This document shows, in pieces, positions 60,358-64,000 of a stretch of 64,000 bases of DNA. The DNA lies in contig NZ_CP077725.1 of the NCBI RefSeq assembly GCF_024730565.1, positions 2,691,501 to 2,755,500 on the forward strand. The letters are read 5' to 3'. The notes beneath the pieces were generated by a model. The model searched no databases and was not told the DNA's origin. It saw only the letters and a program-made list of their open reading frames with translations. Source of the stretch: Clostridium sp. CM027. GTDB taxonomy: Bacteria; Bacillota; Clostridia; Clostridiales; Clostridiaceae. Positions within the stretch are counted from its first letter, which is position 1. Every line of letters begins with the position of its first letter. The position numbers were made by a program, and so were the translations under genes.

Positions 60358-63030
60358 ATGAACTTTTTAAAGGTAGCTTGGAGAGATATCTCAAGTATAT
60401 TTAAAAATAGATTCATACGAGTATCGGTAGTAGCAATTATTATAGTTCCACTTTTGTATAGTTTACTTTATCTTGATGCTTTTTGGGATCCATATGCTAG
60501 AATTAAGGATATGCCAGTGGCTGTGGTAAACCAAGATAGAGGAAGCTTAAAGGACGGAAAAAAAGTTAACTACGGTCAAGATTTAGTAAATAATCTTAAA
60601 GATAAGGAAGCAGTAGGCTGGAGGTTTGTTACAAAAGAGCAAGCTGAAGATGGAGTCAAGGGAAAGGATTATTATGCCATGTTCGTAATTCCTGAAGATT
60701 TTTCGCAAAATGCTTTAAGTTCGACTAAAGGTAAACCAGAACAGGCTACTATATTATATAGTGCAAATGAAAAGAGAAATTTTTTAGCAGCACAAATCAA
60801 TGGTAAAGTTTTAGATCAGCTTAAATCAGAACTAACCAAAAGTATGTCAAAAGAATACGCAACAGCAGTGTTTGATAGTTTATATGAACTTAAAGATGGT
60901 ATGAAAAAAGCTTCTGATGGAAGCAAAAAACTCGCTGACGGTGTAGTTACCGCAAAAGATGGTACGCACCAGTTAAAAGATGGAACTGGGAAACTTAAAA
61001 GCAATGTTCCACAAATGATGGATGGAGTAGGGAAATTACTAGTGGGTTCTAATACATTAACTAGTAAGCTAGGGGAGCTTAAAGCTCAAGTGCCTACAAT
61101 GGTAAGTGGGGTAAATCAGCTTCATGGTGGTGCAGACCAATTGAATAATGGATTATCAGAGCTTAACAACCAAGTACCAACTATGGGAACAGGGGTACAA
61201 AAACTTCATGGTGGTGCAGTCCAATTGAATAATGGATTATTGGAGCTTAACAAGAAAGTATCAATTATGGTAACAGGGGTACAACAGCTTAATGAGGGAT
61301 ATACAAAAAAAATAATACCTCCAACTAAAGAACTTAAAGAAGGAGCATCAACTCTTGCTTCAGGGCTTGCAGGAACTAAAGATGGATCAACTAAGTTAAA
61401 TGATGCATCAACTAGGTTAAATGGTGGATCAAAAGAGCTTAGTGGTGGATATGATAAAATGAAAGATAGCATGAGTGATCTTAGCGTGGGCAGTGCAAAA
61501 GTTGCTGGCGGAGTAGATGGTTTAGTAGATAATAGTAAAAAATCTCAAGTGGCATTGCAACAAGCAAATGAGAAACTGGAAGCATATTTTAAAGATCATC
61601 CAGAAGCAAAGGATAATGCAAATATGCAAGGCGTTTCAGCTACATTAAATGCATTAAATAAAAATGCTACAGATGAAAACAACGTAGCTATGATGAATGG
61701 ACTTCAAAAGGGTGCTCATGGAGTAGCAGAAGGATCTAAGCTATTACAAGAGAAATCTTCAGATTTTGTAAATGGTACACAAAAATTTGCACAAGGTGCA
61801 GATGAGTTTTCAAAAGGAGCTGGAGAGTTCGCAGAAAAAACAGGTGCAGCAGCGGGCGGTGCAGCTAAAATCAGTGGAGGTTTAAATCAGCTGTATGATG
61901 GTATGAATAGTGATTTTGGGAATGGACTTTCAGAACTTAATGGTAAAATGCCAGATTTAACTGGAGGCGTGCAAAAGTTAGTTGCAGGTTCAGGAGCTTT
62001 ATCAGGAGGAATTTCAGAGCTTAATGATAAAATTCCAACTTTAACTGGAGGCGTGCAGAAGTTAGCTGTAGGTTCAGGAGCTTTATCAGGAGGGCTAGCA
62101 CAATTTAGTCAAAAGATGCCAGCTTTAGCAGATGGAACGGCGAAACTAAATGCAGGTTCAGCAGAGCTTACAAAAGGAATTAGTACTTTAAATGGCAAAT
62201 TACCTGAGCTAAAAGATGGGGTAAGCAAGTTAGATGATGGTACTAATAAATTAGATGGTGGCATGACAGAGTTAGCAGATGGTTCTAAAGAACTTAACAA
62301 AAAGCTTGCAGATGGCCATAAGGACCTTAGTAGTAGCTTGAAAAATGATAGTAAAACTATGGGAGAGACATTCTCGGAGCCAGTAGTTATGGATCAAAAG
62401 CCAATAAATCCTGTTAAAACTTATGGTGAAGGATTTACTCCATATTTCATTCCACTATCATTATGGGTAGGAGCTTTAATGATGTTCTTTGTAATTACAG
62501 ATAAGGTAGATGCAGATATTGCAGCAAGCCCAGCTTCTGTAGTAGCAGGTAAGTTCTTATCATATGGAGCTATAGGAGCTATGCAAGCGGTACTTGCAAG
62601 TGGAGCTGTAATGTTATTAGGTCTTAGACCAAGTAATATACTACTGTATTTCTTGTTTAATATTTTCTTATCAAATGTGTTTATAGCGATTATTCAATGC
62701 ATGGTATTCTTACTTGGGCAAGCAGGAAGATTAATATCAATTGTATTATTAATTCTTCAACTTACTTCATGTGCAGGTACATTCCCAATAGAAGTTGTAC
62801 CTAATTTGTTTAAGGTTTTAAATCCATTTATGCCATTTACTTATGCAGTATCTGGGTTAAGAGAAGTAATATCAGGTATTGATTATGGCGTATTTACAAA
62901 AGATATAATAGTCCTTGCTGCAATGTTAGTTGTATTCTTATTCATATCTATATCAATGAAGGGGCATGCAGATAAAGTGCAAAAATTGATACAAGATAAA
63001 AGAGATGAAGCAACAAATATAACTGCATAG
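60358..63030 (+). CDS. yhgE: YhgE/Pip-domain membrane protein (ABC-2-type exporter-like)
   Basis: An 890-residue protein. One N-terminal helix (VSVVAIIIVPLLYSLLYLDA) leads into the Pip domain with PVAVVNQDRGSLKDGKKVNY. A very long extracellular region (about 170-670) is built of heptad-like repeats rich in Gly, Leu and Lys (DGTxKLxxG, GVQKLxGGxxxLNxGL), including two stretches with an 84-bp period. The C-terminal part has five or six helices with the ABC-2-type fold (YFIPLSLWVGALMMFFVITD to the end). Homologues act as phage receptors (Pip), in ESX-type secretion (EsaA) or in toxin export. Control by the adjacent TetR protein suggests an inducible efflux or secretion role. GATGAGGTG precedes the ATG. 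Confidence 0.9.
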   Translation: MNFLKVAWRDISSIFKNRFIRVSVVAIIIVPLLYSLLYLDAFWDPYARIKDMPVAVVNQDRGSLKDGKKVNYGQDLVNNLKDKEAVGWRFVTKEQAEDGVKGKDYYAMFVIPEDFSQNALSSTKGKPEQATILYSANEKRNFLAAQINGKVLDQLKSELTKSMSKEYATAVFDSLYELKDGMKKASDGSKKLADGVVTAKDGTHQLKDGTGKLKSNVPQMMDGVGKLLVGSNTLTSKLGELKAQVPTMVSGVNQLHGGADQLNNGLSELNNQVPTMGTGVQKLHGGAVQLNNGLLELNKKVSIMVTGVQQLNEGYTKKIIPPTKELKEGASTLASGLAGTKDGSTKLNDASTRLNGGSKELSGGYDKMKDSMSDLSVGSAKVAGGVDGLVDNSKKSQVALQQANEKLEAYFKDHPEAKDNANMQGVSATLNALNKNATDENNVAMMNGLQKGAHGVAEGSKLLQEKSSDFVNGTQKFAQGADEFSKGAGEFAEKTGAAAGGAAKISGGLNQLYDGMNSDFGNGLSELNGKMPDLTGGVQKLVAGSGALSGGISELNDKIPTLTGGVQKLAVGSGALSGGLAQFSQKMPALADGTAKLNAGSAELTKGISTLNGKLPELKDGVSKLDDGTNKLDGGMTELADGSKELNKKLADGHKDLSSSLKNDSKTMGETFSEPVVMDQKPINPVKTYGEGFTPYFIPLSLWVGALMMFFVITDKVDADIAASPASVVAGKFLSYGAIGAMQAVLASGAVMLLGLRPSNILLYFLFNIFLSNVFIAIIQCMVFLLGQAGRLISIVLLILQLTSCAGTFPIEVVPNLFKVLNPFMPFTYAVSGLREVISGIDYGVFTKDIIVLAAMLVVFLFISISMKGHADKVQKLIQDKRDEATNITA
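61121..61290 (+). repeat. 84-bp coding tandem repeats in yhgE, first block
   Basis: The segment starting TTCATGGTGGTGCAG at 61121 is repeated from 61205 (offset 84 bp, 28 residues, four heptads) with few differences. A third, diverged unit follows. It encodes GVxxLHGGAxQLNNGLxELN. Confidence 0.85.
61961..62095 (+). repeat. 84-bp coding tandem repeats in yhgE, second block
   Basis: CTGGAGGCGTGCA at 61961 recurs at 62045, again with an 84-bp offset, and the surrounding unit is nearly the same (GGVQKLxxGSGALSGG). The same period in two separate blocks fits expansion of a 28-residue coiled-coil unit. Confidence 0.85.
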
Positions 63031-63069
63031 TATAAAGTAACAACGTATTAAAAAATTTAGATATTTGTA

Positions 63070-63107
63070 AACCACATTCCTATATTATTAGGAGTGTGGT
63101 TTTTTAA
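63070..63107 (+). terminator. Terminator of yhgE
   Basis: AACCACATTCC (63070-63080) pairs with GGAGTGTGGTT (63091-63101), one G-U pair, over TATATTATTA, followed by TTTTT. Confidence 0.9.
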
Positions 63108-63133
63108 TATAATCATCAATGATTATTACTAAA

Positions 63134-63876
63134 TTAACATTTAAGATCTATTCTAAAGACCAATTCATAAACATTTAAAAGGATAGATATTATATACGAC
63201 TGAATTATTATCATTAGACATGTTTCTGCAATTCTAGGAAGCCATAAAACCATAAAACCTACACTAGAAAGCCCTGGTATAAATAATATTAGAAAATAAG
63301 TGTTAATAGATGAAATTACAATTGCAGGCAATCCTATTGCTAAAATCATTTTAATATAATTATCATATAGTTTATTTTCACTATTGTTTCTTTTAATCAC
63401 ATTATTAATAACCAAAATTACAAAACCAAGCAGTGCTATAATCTCGAGTCCAATACCAATAAATTGAGTTTTCTTTCCAAGCGAAAATATAAGTTTGCCT
63501 AAATTTGATTTTGGAAATAGCAATATTACAATAGTATTAACAATTCCTATTAATCCTAAAGTTGCAAAACAAGTAATATAGTATTTAACTTGTTTTGCAA
63601 CTTTAGTAAATTTTGTGTGTTTCCATATTAGTCCTGGAATAAAGCCTGCAAGCATTGTTGTTAAAGTAAATAGTGGAATATAAGGTCCCAGAGGTCTTAT
63701 AATATATGAAATAGTATCCACAAGACCACCAGCAAGTGCCCCATAAATTGGTCCGAAAATAATTTCAGGAAGAATATAGAAAATACATCAATGCTAATTC
63801 TCATAGCTCCTGCACCACCAATAAAAAACTGATTCACGGACTTGGTAAACTCAAATTTATTATTAATATGTAACAA
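63134..63876 (-). pseudogene. Broken FolT-like ECF transporter S component
   Basis: The frame from 63721 leftward (DTISYIIRPLGPYIPLFTLT, then AGFIPGLIWKH and several membrane helices) is the second part of a folate-family S component. Just upstream another frame gives QFFIGGAGAMRISIDV. The two join if one T is added to the TTTT run near 63786, giving VFFYILPEIIFGPIYGALAG and then GLVD, an unbroken family motif. The N-terminus is also missing: only 3 bp separate the preceding gene's stop and the first visible codons. It is either a real pseudogene or a sequencing error plus an odd start. Confidence 0.75.
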
Positions 63877-63879
63877 GTT

Positions 63880-64000
63880 TTAGATAGACAAACTATTTGT
63901 TTCACAAAGTGTATTGATAACAGAAAAAATCAATACAGCTGCTAAGTTTGCTGTAACGTCGTCTTGGTCAAATCTTGGCGAAACCTCAGCTATATCAAAA
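63880..64000 (-). CDS. Agmatinase/formimidoylglutamase-family protein, C-terminal end only
   Basis: About 40 codons are visible before the window edge: FDIAEVSPRFDQDDVTANLA, then AVLIFSVINTLCETNSLSI. FDIAEVSPxxD is the conserved ureohydrolase C-terminal motif that carries metal-binding aspartates upstream. Whether it is an agmatinase, arginase or formimidoylglutamase cannot be decided. It runs straight into the broken ECF gene. Confidence 0.8.
   Translation of the reverse strand, partial: FDIAEVSPRFDQDDVTANLAAVLIFSVINTLCETNSLSI

Noticed and set aside
61121-62095. Tandem repeats as a CRISPR-like array
   Set aside because: The 84-bp units are in frame inside yhgE and have no spacers; no CRISPR array or cas gene is visible in the window.

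Overview
The window is the chromosomal replication-origin region of a low-GC, endospore-forming Firmicute, most probably Clostridium sensu stricto (Clostridiaceae). The evidence is the conserved gene order around dnaA, very AT-rich spacers, sporulation-linked genes (yyaC, lonC, soj/spo0J) and clostridial families (DUF4446, DUF951, DUF3343, YybS, GdpP). The species cannot be fixed from the sequence alone.

Left arm (1-8571, minus strand): gyrA (cut by the window edge), gyrB, remB, recF, yaaA, dnaN, dnaA. oriC is bipartite. One DnaA-box cluster lies upstream of dnaA (8863-8963). A second lies between dnaA and dnaN and carries a clear DnaA-trio unwinding motif (7013-7030). Right arm (9122-18348, plus strand): rpmH, rnpA, yidD, yidC, jag/khpB, mnmE, mnmG, rsmG, noc, soj, spo0J, with two parS sites. 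rnpA has no ATG/GTG/TTG start and probably begins with ATT.

18.4-31.4 kb is mostly housekeeping: DUF4446 protein, YyaC, an AI-2E-type permease, a class V aminotransferase, the rpsF-ssb-rpsR operon with an S6:S18-type leader, a MazG-like protein, YybS, GdpP, L9, LonC and DnaB. From 31.5 kb the content is more accessory: a plasmid-type ParM/ParR-like segregation cassette with a palindromic putative centromere, a zinc-ribbon TM2 protein, a lone tRNA-Thr, a tiny ribbon-helix-helix protein, an SH3/NlpC-P60 cell-wall hydrolase, YhaM, an FAD protein, PurA, a DUF1858 protein, an ECF S component, an acyl-ACP thioesterase and a BaiN-like flavoprotein. A partly duplicated tRNA cluster (Glu-Val-Asp twice, then Thr) follows. 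Then come a four-gene PotABCD-like ABC transporter, adenine deaminase and an amidohydrolase, the DnaI/DnaD-like helicase-loading pair, an M23 peptidase, a siroheme/4Fe-4S protein, a divergent cis-prenyltransferase homologue, a TetR-YhgE efflux-type pair and, at the right edge, a broken ECF S-component gene and the end of an agmatinase-family gene.

The most unusual features are non-coding. (1) A dispersed ~100-155 bp palindromic repeat has five near-full copies and two right-end remnants. Its ends resemble a non-autonomous IS200/IS605 (PATE-like) element, it inserts at TTAAC and often supplies the stop codon of the preceding gene. (2) A 188-nt rod-like structure with ~60-nt imperfect arms and a folded apical domain lies at 42642-42829. 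(3) Two further large structured inverted repeats also sit at convergent gene ends. (4) A perfect-looking hairpin sits between the Shine-Dalgarno sequence and the TTG start of lonC. (5) Plasmid-like parMR genes lie beside dnaB.
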